64,000 bases of DNA from Argyresthia goedartella (lineage: Eukaryota; Arthropoda; Insecta; Lepidoptera; Argyresthiidae). Location of the stretch: NCBI GenBank assembly GCA_949825045.1, contig OX463835.1, positions 21,593,201 to 21,657,200 of the forward strand, in the 5' to 3' direction. A program made the position numbers and the translations under genes. Under the pieces are notes generated by a model. The model made no database searches. It saw only the letters and a list, made by a program, of their open reading frames with translations, and was not told the origin of the DNA. Within the stretch, counting starts at the first letter, position 1. The number at the start of each line of letters is the position of its first letter. Shown in pieces: positions 40,259 to 51,778 of the stretch.

Positions 40259-43079
40259 ATGCCAACAGGATGGCGCAATCATCTACTCTTCTACGAGCAG
40301 AAGAGAAATAGGAGAAACTTGAGGACGGAAGTCAGAGAATTGTCAAGCGCCCTCGACCTGCCTGACGAAGAATTTTTACAGAATTATAAAGTCAGCAGGG
40401 AAATGGTGGACTACCTGTGCCACGAATTAGAGGTAGACCTCGCGCCAGGCAACGCCGACGGATTACCCGTGCTTATAAAGGTATGTGTGCAAAAGGTTAA
40501 ACTCATCAATACAAGCTATTTTTATTATGGGGCTGAATACAACTGGGTACCATAACCATATCATATCATACTAAAACTTTAAACTTACTTTACTGAGTCT
40601 TAACTGCAATCATCTGCACAGTTATAAGTGATTTATCTATGGATTAAAAAAAGATTGCAATGCCGATCACCTATATAACCCCACCACCTAATGTTACAGG
40701 TTTTGACATCGCTGAAAATATTAATAAATGGGCACTACCAGCGCGGAGTCGGTCAGGACCAGAATATTTCTATTGGCCAAACCACTGTCAGAAAATACTT
40801 ACAGCAGTTTGTGGAGGCCGTCAACAGAAGGTAATTCATGTCAATACAAATATAACCCTAGGTTTGCTGGTAGAAATCTCTCTTTAGAGATAAGCTCGCC
40901 TTTGCCCATACAATGTTTTGTTAACTTACTATGAAGATTTCTGTGCATTAAAGAATATGAATGAATAACTACATTTCTGTTGCCAGTGTTTAAGATACTA
41001 CTTACCTATTTTAATTACATTTTTAGACTCAAACCTACATGGGTGGTGTTCCCCGGTACAGAGGCATCACGGCAGAATGTGGCAGAAGGATTTAGAAGAA
41101 AATTTGGGCTCCCTGATATTTTGGGGGCAGTTGACTGCACGCATGTGGAAATATTTCCGCCAAAAAAGCCCCATAATCTGCAATACCTAAATAGACACGG
41201 CCATACCTCGATAAATGTGCAATTGGTAAGCAAAAATCGCCTAAATAATTAACTACTTGAGCAGATTTTTATCAAAAAATGCTTTGATTAACTTTATTTA
41301 TTGTGTCGCAGGTTGCTGATGCCGATTGCCGTTTACTCAATGTAAACGCAGAGTACCCCGGCCGAGTACATGATCAATTTATATTTAACCACTCTGTGGT
41401 CAAAACAGAGATGCGGAGGCTATATGACCAAAGAATTGGAGAATATTATCTTTTGGGTGAGAGACTACATTCAGCGTCATGCTAGGATAGGTAGGTACCC
41501 CATGGGAGTTATTATTATGCGGCATAAGTTGCATTAATCAAACTAAAAGCAGTATTCTAGCATGTTGCATATGGTACTAAGGAAATAATAAAGTATTGCT
41601 TTATACTCTCTCTCTCTCTAGCATACACTTAGTATTAAATGAATAACATGGTATAATAGGAGATAAGTAATTATCGAACAGAATAAAGAATATTTTGATT
41701 TTGTATAATAATGTAAATGTCTTTGATTTCAAAACATAACTAAAAAATTTAACAATTTAAATTACAAATTTAATCAACCTTAAACATGATAAATAACATA
41801 TTAAGTTAGTCATTGTTATGACTAAGTACCTAATAATCAGACTTAGGTAAGTAAAATAAACAAATAAAAACTTAAACAATTTTACCATACTCTTTAAGAA
41901 TAACATTATATAAATCACAGATTAAATCAGCCTTGTACATAATAAATGACATATTGATTAAAGTCATTGTTGTGTCTACCTAATAATCAGTCTTAGGTGC
42001 TTACATAAGCATAAAATAAACTAAAAACTTAAACAATTTTACCATACTCTTTAAGAATAACATTATATAAATCACAGATTAAATCAGCCTTGTACATAAT
42101 AAATCACATTGATTAAAGTCATTGTTGTGTCTACTCATAATCAGGTGCTTGATAATAATAATAATTAGGTGCTTACATAAGCATAAAATAAACTAAAAAC
42201 TTAAACAATTTTACTTTACTGAGACTATTATTTTAAATCACAAATTAAATCAGTCTTAATCATAATAAATATTGAATGATCTTATATTAGCCTCTTATCT
42301 CTTTCCAATGCTTGCTTAAATATCTAAAGATATCTCTCACCATCATACATTCTTAATAACCTTAATAATGCCTACTTAAAAAGTAAACATAAATCGTCGA
42401 GATCTCAATCTGTAACAAAAAATACAAGTAAAGTAAGATGTAGCCTATACAATACATGTCCTACAGCCTTCTCTCAGATAGGTAGTTTAGGCGCCAAATT
42501 CGGATTGGCGATACCCGCCGGTTTCCACAAGGTGTTTTCCTGCTACCAGCTACCAGCTACTCACTACTTACTAGGCTATCACACCACTACCAATAAGTAA
42601 CAATTATTTTTTATTTTCAGGTGATTCAGGTTACGCCCTAGAGCCATGGCTAATGACACCTATCAGAGACGCTCCAGATGAAAGTCCTGAGTTCCGTTAT
42701 ACCCAATGGCACTGCCAAACCAGGAATCTCATTGAGAGGACCAATGGGTACCTGAAAGGCACATTCAGGATTTTGGGGTGTGATCGCAGTCTACACTATG
42801 CGCCTGAAAAAGCATCGCAGTTGGTGTATGCAAGCTGCACCCTATATAATATTATGAAAAATTTCAGGTAAGTTATTGCTACATAATTCATTGCATGGCT
42901 TACAAGTTTTTAGCTATGGTAAGTATGGCAATAATTAATATTTTTGTTACAGAATTCCTTTGGTTCATATCGACGAAGGGGTCGTTGAAGAGGTGGGCGT
43001 GAGGCGTGGTGTTAACGCCAGATTGCTGGGAGTGGCTATGCAGCGACGCCAACAAATAGTTCAAAATTATTTTCATTAA
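40259..43079 (+). CDS. PIF/Harbinger (HARBI1-like) transposase, six exons, copy 1, intact
   Basis: Exons with GT/AG borders: 40259-40480, 40700-40830, 41027-41225, 41312-41456, 42621-42867 and 42953-43079, joining in frame to 357 codons including TAA (356 residues, the usual size of HARBI1-type proteins). The N-terminus carries a helix-turn-helix-like region (YKVSREMVDYLCHEL, then SIGQTTVRKYLQQFV). Catalytic DDE residues are visible: Asp in GAVDCTHVEIF, Asp in AEYPGRVHDQFIF and Glu in RNLIERTNGYLKG; GDSGYALEPWL is the block before the Glu. The enzyme would cut and paste the element in the nucleus, normally with a Myb/SANT-like partner, found here at 46184-47435. Intron 2 holds a short LINE 3' end, and intron 4 (1164 bp) an A/T-rich tandem repeat. 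The upstream in-frame GTG at 40247 is unlikely to be used. Confidence 0.85.
40857..40975 (+). mobile_element. Solo LINE 3' end (Zenon-like) in intron 2 of the transposase gene
   Basis: CTAGGTTTGCTGGTAGAAATCTC through GTGCATTAAAGAATATGAATGAAT closely matches the 3' UTR of the LINE at 24965-25100 on the opposite strand, including the ATCTCT...AGAGAT hairpin. Only about 115 bases are present. The tandem duplicate carries it at 43603-43721. Confidence 0.8.
41740..42290 (+). repeat. A/T-rich tandem repeat in transposase intron 4
   Basis: AAACTTAAACAATTTTA-C recurs at about 41868, 42024 and 42196 within units of about 155-170 bases that also contain CACAGATTAAATCAGCCTTG and GATTAAAGTCATTGTTGTG. 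The second gene copy has the same array at about 44486-45040. Confidence 0.75.
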
Positions 43080-43148
43080 ACAATAATTATTATAACTCAT
43101 ATTCGAACAATATCTGAAGTATTTATTAATGCCCCCACTTCTTATATT

Positions 43149-45828
43149 ATGGTGGACTACCTGTGCCACGAATTAGAGGTAGACCTCGCGCCAGGCAACG
43201 CCGACGGATTACCCGTGCTTATAAAGGTATGTGTGCAAAAGGTTAAACTCATCAATACAAGCTATTTTTATTATGGGGCTGAATACAACTGGGTACCATA
43301 ACCATATTATACCATACTAAAACTTTAAACTTACTTTACTGAGTCTTAACTGCAATCATCTGCACAGTTATAAGTGATTTATCTATGGATTAAAAAAAGA
43401 TTGCAATGCCGATCACCTATATAACCCCACCACCTAATGTTACAGGTTTTGACATCGCTGAAAATATTAATAAATGGGCACTACCAGCGCGGAGTCGGTC
43501 AGGACCAGAATATTTCTATTGGCCAAACCACTGTCAGAAAATACTTACAGCAGTTTGTGGAGGCCGTCAACAGAAGGTAATTCATGTCAATACAAATATA
43601 ACCCTAGGTTTGCTGGTAGAAATCTCTCTTTAGAGATAAGCTCGCCTTTGCCCATACAATGTTTTGTTAACTTACTATGAAGATTTCTGTGCATTAAAGA
43701 ATATGAATGAATAACTACATTTCTGTTGCCAGTGTTTAAGATACTACTTACCTATTTTAATTACATTTTTAGACTCAAACCTACATGGGTGGTGTTCCCC
43801 GGTACAGAGGCATCACGGCAGAATGTGGCAGAAGGATTTAGAAGAAAATTTGGGCTCCCTGATATTTTGGGGGCAGTTGACTGCACGCATGTGGAAATAT
43901 TTCCGCCAAAAAAGCCCCATAATCTGCAATACCTAAATAGACACGGCCATACCTCGATAAATGTGCAATTGGTAAGCAAAAATCGCCTAAATAATTAACT
44001 ACTTGAGCAGATTTTTATCAAAAAATGCTTTGATTAACTTTATTTATTGTGTCGCAGGTTGCTGATGCCGATTGCCGTTTACTCAATGTAAACGCAGAGT
44101 ACCCCGGCCGAGTACATGATCAATTTATATTTAACCACTCTGTGGTCAAAACAGAGATGCGGAGGCTATATGACCAAAGAATTGGAGAATATTATCTTTT
44201 GGGTGAGAGACTACATTCAGCGTCATGCTAGGATAGGTAGGTACCCCATGGGAGTTATTATTATGCGGCATAAGTTGCATTAATCAAACTAAAAGCAGTA
44301 TTCTAGCATGTTGCATATGGTACTAAGGAAATAATAAAGTATTGCTTTATACTCTCTCTCTCTCTAGCATACACTTAGTATTAAATGAATAACATGGTAT
44401 AATAGGAGATAAGTAATTATCGAACAGAATAAAGAATATTTTGATTTTGTATAATAATGTAAATGTCTTTGATTTCAAAACATAACTAAAAAATTTAACA
44501 ATTTAAATTACAAATTTAATCAACCTTAAACATGATAAATAACATATTAAGTTAGTCATTGTTATGACTAAGTACCTAATAATCAGACTTAGGTAAGTAA
44601 AATAAACAAATAAAAACTTAAACAATTTTACCATACTCTTTAAGAATAACATTATATAAATCACAGATTAAATCAGCCTTGTACATAATAAATGACATAT
44701 TGATTAAAGTCATTGTTGTGTCTACCTAATAATCAGTCTTAGGTGCTTACATAAGCATAAAATAAACTAAAAACTTAAACAATTTTACCATACTCTTTAA
44801 GAATAACATTATATAAATCACAGATTAAATCAGCCTTGTACATAATAAATCACATTGATTAAAGTCATTGTTGTGTCTACTCATAATCAGGTGCTTAATA
44901 ATAATAATAATTAGGTGCTTACATAAGCATAAAATAAACTAAAAACTTAAACAATTTTACTTTACTGAGACTATTATTATTTTAAATCACAAATTAAATC
45001 AGTCTTAATCATAATAAATATTGAATGATCTTATATTAGCCTCTTATCTCTTTCCAATGCTTGCTTAAATATCTAAAGATATCTCTCACCATCATACATT
45101 CTTAATAACCTTAATAATGCCTACTTAAAAAGTAAACATAAATCGTCGAGATCTCAATCTGTAACAAGAAATACAAGTAAAGTAAGATGTAGCCTATACA
45201 ATACATGTCCTACAGCCTTCTCTCAGATAGGTAGTTTAGGCGCCAAATTCGGATTGGCGATACCCGCCGGTTTCCACAAGGTGTTTTCCTGCTACCAGCT
45301 ACCAGCTACTCACTACTTACTAGGCTATCACACCACTACCAATAAGTAACAATTATTTTTTATTTTCAGGTGATTCAGGTTACGCCCTAGAGCCATGGCT
45401 AATGACACCTATCAGAGACGCTCCAGATGAAAGTCCTGAGTTCCGTTATACCCAATGGCACTGCCAAACCAGGAATCTCATTGAGAGGACCAATGGGTAC
45501 CTGAAAGGCATATTCAGGATTTTGGGGTGTGATCACAGTCTACACTATGCGCCTGAAAAAGCATCGCAGTTGGTGTATGCAAGCTGCACCCTATATAATA
45601 TTATGAAAAATTTCAGGTAAGTTATTGCTACATAATTCATTGCATGGCTTACAAGTTTTTAGCTATGGTAAGTATGGCAATAATTAATATTTTTGTTACA
45701 GAATTCCTTTGGTTCATATCGACGAAGGGGTCGTTGAAGAGGTGGGCGTGAGGCGTGGTGTTAACGCCAGATTGCTGGGAGTGGCTATGCAGCGACGCCA
45801 ACATATATTTCAAAATTATTTTCATTAA
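43149..45828 (+). pseudogene. PIF/Harbinger transposase, copy 2, lacking the first 48 codons
   Basis: Coding segments 43149-43226, 43446-43576, 43773-43971, 44058-44202, 45370-45616 and 45702-45828 keep all splice sites, the DDE residues and an open frame of 308 codons. The unit has no promoter or original start, although the ATG at 43149 is in frame. Differences from copy 1 in exons 5 and 6 change Thr to Ile, Arg to His, Gln to His and Val to Phe; I noticed no silent change. It is best read as a 5'-truncated duplicate that may now be evolving without constraint. Confidence 0.8.
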
Positions 45829-45898
45829 ACAATAATTATTATAACTCATATTCGAACAATATCTGAAGTATTTATTAATGCCCCCACTTCTTATATTA
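43149..45898 (+). repeat. 2.75-kb tandem duplication unit, second copy
   Basis: Matches 40403-43148; the right border is at TTATATTATTATTG, where sequence diverges from the first copy's junction. A few bases (TTATATTAT) are shared at the junction, compatible with microhomology-mediated or unequal exchange. Confidence 0.95.
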
Positions 45899-46183
45899 TT
45901 ATTGTAACTAGTGAAAATAAGACACACAACAGACTGTTAGGAGTGGCTTTAAAATTTAGGTTAGGTTAGGTTTTACATATATATTTATCCTTACCTATCA
46001 TGGTGATCCCGCCTATTCTTCAGAACCTGTTCTCTTGTTAGGTATTTCAAATGATTGCTTATATCCTGAAAAGCATAAAATAAGTTATATAATAATCTGT
46101 AATTCCAAAGGTGAACAGTTTTATTTTTTTGTTATTACAAGGCTTTATTTTTTGGTTATACTGGTCACACAGTACTAAGCTAT
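45899..46183. other. Spacer between convergent Harbinger genes
   Basis: No gene seen. It contains TTAGGTTAGGTTAGG at 45956-45970, three units like the insect telomere repeat, probably by chance. Confidence 0.4.
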
Positions 46184-47435
46184 TTAAAATATACGAACCT
46201 TCAAAACTTCTGTATTTAATCTGTCCGATTCTAGAAAAGCCCTAGTTCCCGGATTTCTGACCCATCTTTCTCTTGTAGTTTTATGAGAGGTGGGAGGTGG
46301 GTAGGCAGCTGGAGCCTGTCGGTCTATAGAGGTGGGATGCGGGTGGGCAACTTGGGTTGGGATAAAAGACTCAGCAGCTTGGGGATTACTCTGTCGGTCC
46401 GTATAGTTGGGAGGTGGGTTGGTGGCTTGGGCTTGGATGTGTAACTCAGAGGTGGGAGGTGGGTAGGCAGCTGGAGCCTGTTGGTCTATAGAGGTGGGAT
46501 GCGGGTGGGCAACTCGGGTTGGGATAAAAGACTCTGCAGCTTGGGGATTAGTCTGTCGGTCCGTATAGTTGGGAGGTGGGTTGGTGGCATGGGCTAGGAT
46601 GTGTAACTCAGGGTCTTGTGAGTCAGTCTGTCGGTCCATAAAAAGGGCAATTCTGCGAGAGGTGGAAGGCTGGTGGGAAGCTTGAGCTGGAAACTCATGG
46701 GCTTGGGTGTCGGTATGTCGGTCCATCCAATGCCTGAATCTTTGAGAGGTGGGAGTTAAGTCGGCGGATTGGGATAGGTAGTCTATGGCTTGTGTCTCAT
46801 TAAGAATAAAGGTAGGTGATTTAGCAGTGGTGGTGTATGAGCTTCGTCCTATCTGGCCAGTGATAAGCTGCAATGAAATTAGTTTGTTAATTGAATGGAA
46901 TATGTTCGGCAATTTTACATAGTAATCATACAATGTTATATTTACTTCTCCCACTCCCGTTTCATTTTCACCGATGCCAAAAGCACATGCCGTACCAATT
47001 ATTTTTTAAATTTCAGAGGACTGGTTTGAGAGATTGGGAACTGGTAGGTTGCCAGTTTCAGCATATACCCGCCTCACCCGGGCACCCTCCTCCCTGGCTC
47101 TTTTTTTCATGTCTCTCCAAGTCTGTTAAAATAAAATAAATTTGGTATAGTTCACATTATGTAGATACTAAACGTACAGATTTTCATGCCTCAGTATTTT
47201 TACCCAACTGCTCAAAATGAGGGTTATGTTGTTCACCATCATGTATGTATGTTGGTATGTACTTTTCTATGTTACCACCCACCTACAGCCATGATGCAGT
47301 CGGGATTTTTCATTATTTTTACAATACTAAGTTTGAACTTACGTTTCTCCACTGCTCCACGGTTTTCGCCGGCCCAGCGGCATTTAATATTTTTTGTAGT
47401 AACTCCCACTCTTGCATATATAAACGCTTTCCCAT
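46184..47435 (-). pseudogene. Myb/SANT-like DNA-binding protein, Harbinger partner, three exons, one nonsense codon
   Basis: Exons on the minus strand: 47435-47343 (ATG at 47433-47435), 47122-46946 and 46867-46184, with GTAAG/AG, GTAAAT/AG borders and matching phases. Together the first two read MQEWELLQKILNAAGPAKTV, EQWRN, then TWRDMKKRAREEGARVRRVY, the Trp-rich Myb/SANT-like domain typical of the second Harbinger gene. TAA at 47006-47008 interrupts it in SSEI-stop-KIIGTACAFG, so the protein is truncated unless read through. Exon 3 encodes a Pro/Thr/Gln-rich tail with an internal repeat. The partner normally helps bind the element ends and import the transposase. The gene is convergent to the two transposase copies. 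Confidence 0.75.
46286..46620 (-). repeat. Two tandem 55-codon repeats in exon 3 of the Myb/SANT-like gene
   Basis: ATNPPPNYTDRQ, NPQAAESFIPT, VAHPHPTSID, QAPAAYPPPTS occurs twice with only a few substitutions. At DNA level the unit is about 165 bp and keeps the frame. Confidence 0.9.
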
Positions 47436-47436
47436 A

Positions 47437-47458
47437 GGGGGGGGGGGGGGGGGGGGGG
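47437..47458 (+). repeat. G22 homopolymer followed by G/A-rich tract
   Basis: Twenty-two consecutive G, then AGAGAGGGGGGGAGG, directly upstream (minus strand) of the Myb/SANT ATG. It may form G-quadruplex structure and its length is likely unreliable in the assembly. Confidence 0.9.
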
Positions 47459-47479
47459 AGAGAGGGGGGGAGGAAGTAA

Positions 47480-48160
47480 CCCCCCTGTAAAATATCCAGT
47501 CTAGGAAATGTATGTTTTTTTTTTTGTTATGAATTTTCGAATTTTCAAAAATCCATTTTGAGGTTATTTTTTACTATAGGATTTTTACAAAAAGTCATTG
47601 TTTGTAGTATTTATGTTCGAAATCGCCTTAGCTCTGGCTACTAGGGCTCATAAAAAAGGCAAGTATTTAATTGCACATCAAAAATACTGATTTTCACAGC
47701 AAAAAAGAATCAGCAAACACTTATTATGTTTTAAGTATTTTTGTTGTTCTAACATGTTCAACCTAATACGAAGGATAAAGGGGGCTTTGCCTCGCTCACC
47801 CCCTTTACCCTTCACCTAAGCTACCGCAGTATTTTGCCCAATAGCACAAAACAAGCAAGAGAGAACTTTCACGCAACTCGAAAAACGGAATGACTTGACA
47901 CACACACACACTAACCCAGCAACGTTTTTTTTTTACGTTCAAACATCGACGTTACGTTCCGTTCCACACATTCTAAGTCTAACTGACATTCATCTTAGCC
48001 CAAATTTTACGAAAAACGTTCCGTTTCTCCTGATAATATTCGTAAGTTTAATTAATTCATAATTAATTAAATACTTATCTCCTAGTATTAAAAACTGGAT
48101 AAATGGTTCAAGGTAAACCCTGTCTACCCCCTAGTAACCAATTTTACTAAGTATCAAAGA
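47480..48160. other. No gene recognised; probable outer part of the Harbinger element
   Basis: A/T-rich, containing AAAGGGGGCTTTGCCTCGCT, an internally inverted motif at about 47779, and no coding match. A similar AAAGGGGGAGCGAGG motif occurs in the other orientation near 49780. Confidence 0.4.
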
Positions 48161-48161
48161 G

Positions 48162-48261
48162 TCAGTGTTGAAAACTCCCGGTGTACTCCCCGTTGGCGAA
48201 GTCCTGGCTATTTGACATATGGTCCAGCATCTTCGCCAACTGCTGCTGGGTGCTCCTCATT
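48162..48261 (-). other. Possible terminal exon
   Basis: On the minus strand TTTCAG precedes a frame MRSTQQQLAKMLDHMSNSQD and then FANGEYTGSFQH and a TGA at 48162-48164. It resembles the last coding exon of a small helical domain. No upstream exon was identified, so this is weak. Confidence 0.25.
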
Positions 48262-48303
48262 CTGAAATTAGTTTGTGTATGAAATTCAAAGTAACGACAA
48301 AAC

Positions 48304-48362
48304 TTTACGAAGTAATTGATGGAGTGTAGCCTTATCTACATTCTAACCAATTACTTCGTAAA
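48304..48362. repeat. 59-bp inverted repeat (hairpin)
   Basis: TTACGAAGTAATTG and CAATTACTTCGTAA are perfect 14-bp arms; inner bases GATGGAGTGTAG and CTACATTCTAAC pair partly, leaving a short CCTTAT loop. It could be a miniature foldback element or a small-RNA precursor. Confidence 0.55.
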
Positions 48363-50580
48363 TGGAAAAAATACTTGAAGATAGAGGGGCTCTGGTGCCA
48401 CCCCCTTATCGACACTCTGACCAAGTAATTTGCTTCAACAATTTAATAGAATAAGTATAGTTAATACTTACATCTTTCTTTTTGAGATCATTTTAGTATA
48501 TTTGAAAAGAAAAACCCCGCTGCGACATGAAAACAGAAAATGACAGATATGCGTTTTGTTACTCATATTCATATTACTAATATACACAGGTTCATTAAAA
48601 AAATATCGAATAAAATGAATGATTTGATTAGTTGCTTGCGTTGGAACGAAACGAAATTCTTAACTTTCTAGGGATGTTCCGTTATAGCTAAAAACCGGTA
48701 ACTAAATTTACAGTGTTTCCAGACAAAAATAAAACACATTTATTTAAAATGGCAATAAGTACTTTTGATAGACAAGACCGCATTCTATTGCATATCTCGA
48801 ACTCCATTTGCTATGCTCGCATTTTAGACATATCAAGTTCTCTTCTCGAGGTCGAAAGAGCGTTAAAATCTGCATGCTAAGCGAACAGCTATCTTTGTCT
48901 ATGAAAAGATGTCTTGACTGTGGATAAAGGCATGCATGGCCCCGTGTAGTCGCTGTTCCGCGCCCTCTCTTTCAATATCACCCTCACAAGTCATCCATCA
49001 CTTGTGAACATCGTAAATACACAAACTTGAAAGTCTAGCGCAGTATCTAACATAACTATCTACAAATGACATAATAACGGAATAGCCGAAATTGTAAACT
49101 TACTTTTGAGTTTTTGGATTCAAGTATATACACGTTGATAGGTTACTGATGTTGAAGGTTTTTCCTGTGAGCCGGTACACTGAAAAAGTTGTAAGTAATA
49201 CGGTAACATCGTGATGCTATAAGTTATAAGATCATATACCTAGCTATAAGATCATATTATACAAATAATTAAACGACAAAAACTTACCTTTTCACTGTTT
49301 TCTTACGAATTTATTAAGATAAGTACGAGAACGAACAGATGCACTTAAAATTACGAGTGGCCTGCCGCATATTGAAAAATTAAATAAACTACCCACATAA
49401 TAAAATAATACTGAACGCAGTTTCAACCAACTTACCACAGAAGTCGCTCAGTCTAAACAGTGAAGTGCGAGTAAGACTCGCGCAATAAAAGGGTACCGTA
49501 CACATTGGAATGGGGGTAACATTTCTCACCTATTCTAATTTGAGGTAGTTTAACTTCACCTTGTATTTTTTTTAAGTAACTTACAAATAATTGAAACAAA
49601 GATATGACTCTTTCGGCCTTAAAGGTACCAAGTAACATGGAATGTATAACACACTTTGAATAATAATGGCTAATCTAACACCCTTAAACAAAAACAATTT
49701 AGAGCGGCGTTGCGGGAACCTTTACTTAACGAGGAGCGACGCAACGGGAGTCGGCTCAAAGCGTAAGCGAGGAGCGGCATAAAGGGGGAGCGAGGTAAAG
49801 GGAACAATTCGTCCTGACTAGACCTTGATTGTATGACTGTATGCAGACTTAAGAAGTAAATAATGCGTCGTGTTCATAGGAAAAGTATTTATTAGTTAGG
49901 GTAGATGGTTACAAAAAGTATAGTTAGTACAAATATAAACTTAAACTCAAAAAAATGTCACAATAATGATGGTCTCGCTATCGATTTAATGGTTTTTAGT
50001 TTTAGCATAAATCCTACAATAAGCATCAATCATAATCATGTTTGAATTGATATTTCAGGGATACTGCTCCATGTGACAATATAATTGATTAATTCATGAC
50101 TACAGTACGAACATAGTAATGCAAAAACATAAAATATAAAATAATTAAAATTAAATTATGAAGTTTCGCAGGCACTAGTTTATTCAGAAAACAATATTTC
50201 AAGCTCAAAAGGTGTAATAATATCTTCATAGTGTGCAAAACAATCTGCCGGATTGTTGCCTAGCCTAGTGAAAAGATCGCTTCGCTCACCCGTACTAATT
50301 ATCGTAGCAGAAGGCAAAGTCGCATATCACGTAGTTACATTTAGTAAGCGTTGAGTCGAGTGATAGTTTGCGAATGCATCTCTGACAGACAGGTGTTGCG
50401 ACCGGGGCTCGCTCGTTTCCCACACGAGGTGGCAGCGGCACAACTGTCCCCACGTTTAGCCATCTCTTCAATACTCGATTGTGCAAGACAGAGATAGACA
50501 GGATAGCCCATCGCTGAAGCTATGGAGATTGAAGGTGTCCTCACGATTAGTAAATGGGTTTATCATGTTAATATAATTGA
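48363..50580. other. Long non-coding stretch
   Basis: I see no convincing gene. A minus-strand frame at 50295-50544 shows no motif. G/C-richer pieces near 48900-48970, 49700-49800 and 50340-50520 could be repeat fragments, but I could not identify them. Confidence 0.4.
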
Positions 50581-50700
50581 GCTCCGTGGTCAAGTGGGTT
50601 TCGCGCTTGCTTGTCACGAAGGATATACAGGTTCTTATCCTGTGCTGACCGTGTACCGATGAGATAATTTATTTATCTCAAGTAATAATTTTTATTAGTT
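50581..50700 (+). mobile_element. tRNA-derived SINE-like head
   Basis: GCTCCGTGGTCAAGTGGGTT contains an A-box-like TGGTCAAGTGG, and GGTTCTTATCC at 50630-50640 resembles a B-box at the right distance (about 45 bases). The body after it is short and A/T-rich. It is not a functional tRNA because the stems do not close. Confidence 0.4.
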
Positions 50701-50719
50701 AACTATTTACGTCTATCTG

Positions 50720-50805
50720 TCTGTTGTATGTACATTAGGACACCAGCGCAGGGGAAGGCTCAGTAAGAGATGGCGGGACTACCTGCACAAGTTCCTACCA
50801 GAGTA
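50720..50805 (+). pseudogene. Short LINE ORF2 C-terminal scrap
   Basis: GHQRRGRLSKRWRDYLHKFL then a stop is the RRxxGRxxxRWxDDL-like end of many insect LINE RT proteins. Only about 22 codons are recognisable. Confidence 0.35.
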
Positions 50806-50917
50806 GACTGGCGATTATTTCTCAAGTTACTTCTGCTTTCAACGGCTAACGGCATTTAGTGAAACTTTTTGACACCGGTTTTTTTTTTTTGACTACACGA
50901 TTCTGCGTGGTGTCAAC
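50800..50917 (+). repeat. Outer part of the left arm of a long inverted repeat
   Basis: Matches the reverse complement of 59577-59700 in blocks: AGACTGGCG, GGCATTTAGTGAAACTTTTTGACACCGG and ACACGATTCTGC, GGTGTCAAC. It stops exactly at the BEL element LTR at 50918. Confidence 0.7.
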
Positions 50918-51103
50918 TGTTGGGAACACTGCCCACATTAAATATTATAATTTGTCATCTGGCAATTTTTTGTCTCTCTGGTCTGTACAATGCTAACGTG
51001 TGTGCATCGCTGTATTTAAATATCCTCGAAATAATAATAAAGTGCAGTTATTGTGAATTTAATCAGCGTTTATAAATCAAGACTACAGTCCCGCTTCGTT
51101 TCA
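50918..51103 (+). repeat. 5' LTR of BEL/Pao element
   Basis: 186 bp, TG...CA, same as 57297-57482 base for base on reading. It contains AATAATAATAAAGTGCAG, a likely polyadenylation-signal region. Confidence 0.95.
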
Positions 51104-51121
51104 TGGTCCTTCGACAAGAAG
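51104..51121 (+). other. Putative primer-binding site of BEL/Pao element
   Basis: TGGTCCTTCGACAAGAAG starts directly after the LTR; the TGG start is canonical for tRNA-primed elements. The matching tRNA was not determined. Confidence 0.55.
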
Positions 51122-51778
51122 AGATCCAGCGAGGGATAAGTACGAGCTGTTGGCAGATCTCACACCGCAACGCGCTCACCTGCTACTTCCGCCATTGTTT
51201 CTACGGGTTGGCGAGCGGCGAGTACGCGATTTCGTGTCGTAGCCACACAAGTGAAGTGCATTTGGGCAGGGCTTAGTGTGGTCAGATCAGTGTGATAGTG
51301 CCGTTAAAATCATACAAAAACATCAAGTTCTGGCAGATTTCAGACGACGCGACGTCGTTTCATTCATTACATTCCCGCCATTTATTCTACGTGGCGGGCA
51401 GCGGTGAATCGGTGATCGCGCGATTTCGTGTCGGTCAGTTGGCAAAAAGTTCCTCAGTGGTTGGCAACAAGAACTCAAGGTGCGTTCGGAACCTGCGCGC
51501 GCGGCACAGCAAGCGAGGCAGGGCGTGCGACAAAGAGAAGACACTAGCGCTAGCGGCGGCCTTGCTTGGAACTACTGCGGTTGCTTGCTGCGTCGGAGCC
51601 TAGCTGTCGGCCATTTTGTAGCACAAACCTTCCCACCCAGTTCTCTCGTTGGATTCGTATTAACAATTTGCGTCAAAGAAACAGTTTAGTTTACAGTATT
51701 GTTTAATAATTAATTAGGTTATTGCACAAAATTGTATCAGTGTAGTTGTGCTTACTAAGCGGTGTACCTAATTGGAAA

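Larger units (their letters stand above)
40403..43148 (+). repeat. 2746-bp tandem duplication unit, first copy
   Basis: The unit begins at the ATG of MVDYLCHE inside exon 1 and ends 69 bases after the transposase stop, where the second copy starts with the same bases. The offset between matching sites is 2746 through exon 4 and 2749 after a 3-base ATT insertion in intron 4. I counted only a handful of substitutions over the unit. Confidence 0.95.

Noticed and set aside
41740..42290. CRISPR-like array
   Set aside because: Units are long, A/T-rich and degenerate, in a eukaryotic intron; simple tandem repeats.
45956..45970. TTAGG x3, like the insect telomere repeat
   Set aside because: Only three units in an A/T-rich spacer; no longer array or other subtelomeric feature nearby.
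50581..50655. tRNA gene
   Set aside because: Boxes A and B are suggestive but the acceptor and anticodon stems do not form; called SINE-like instead.
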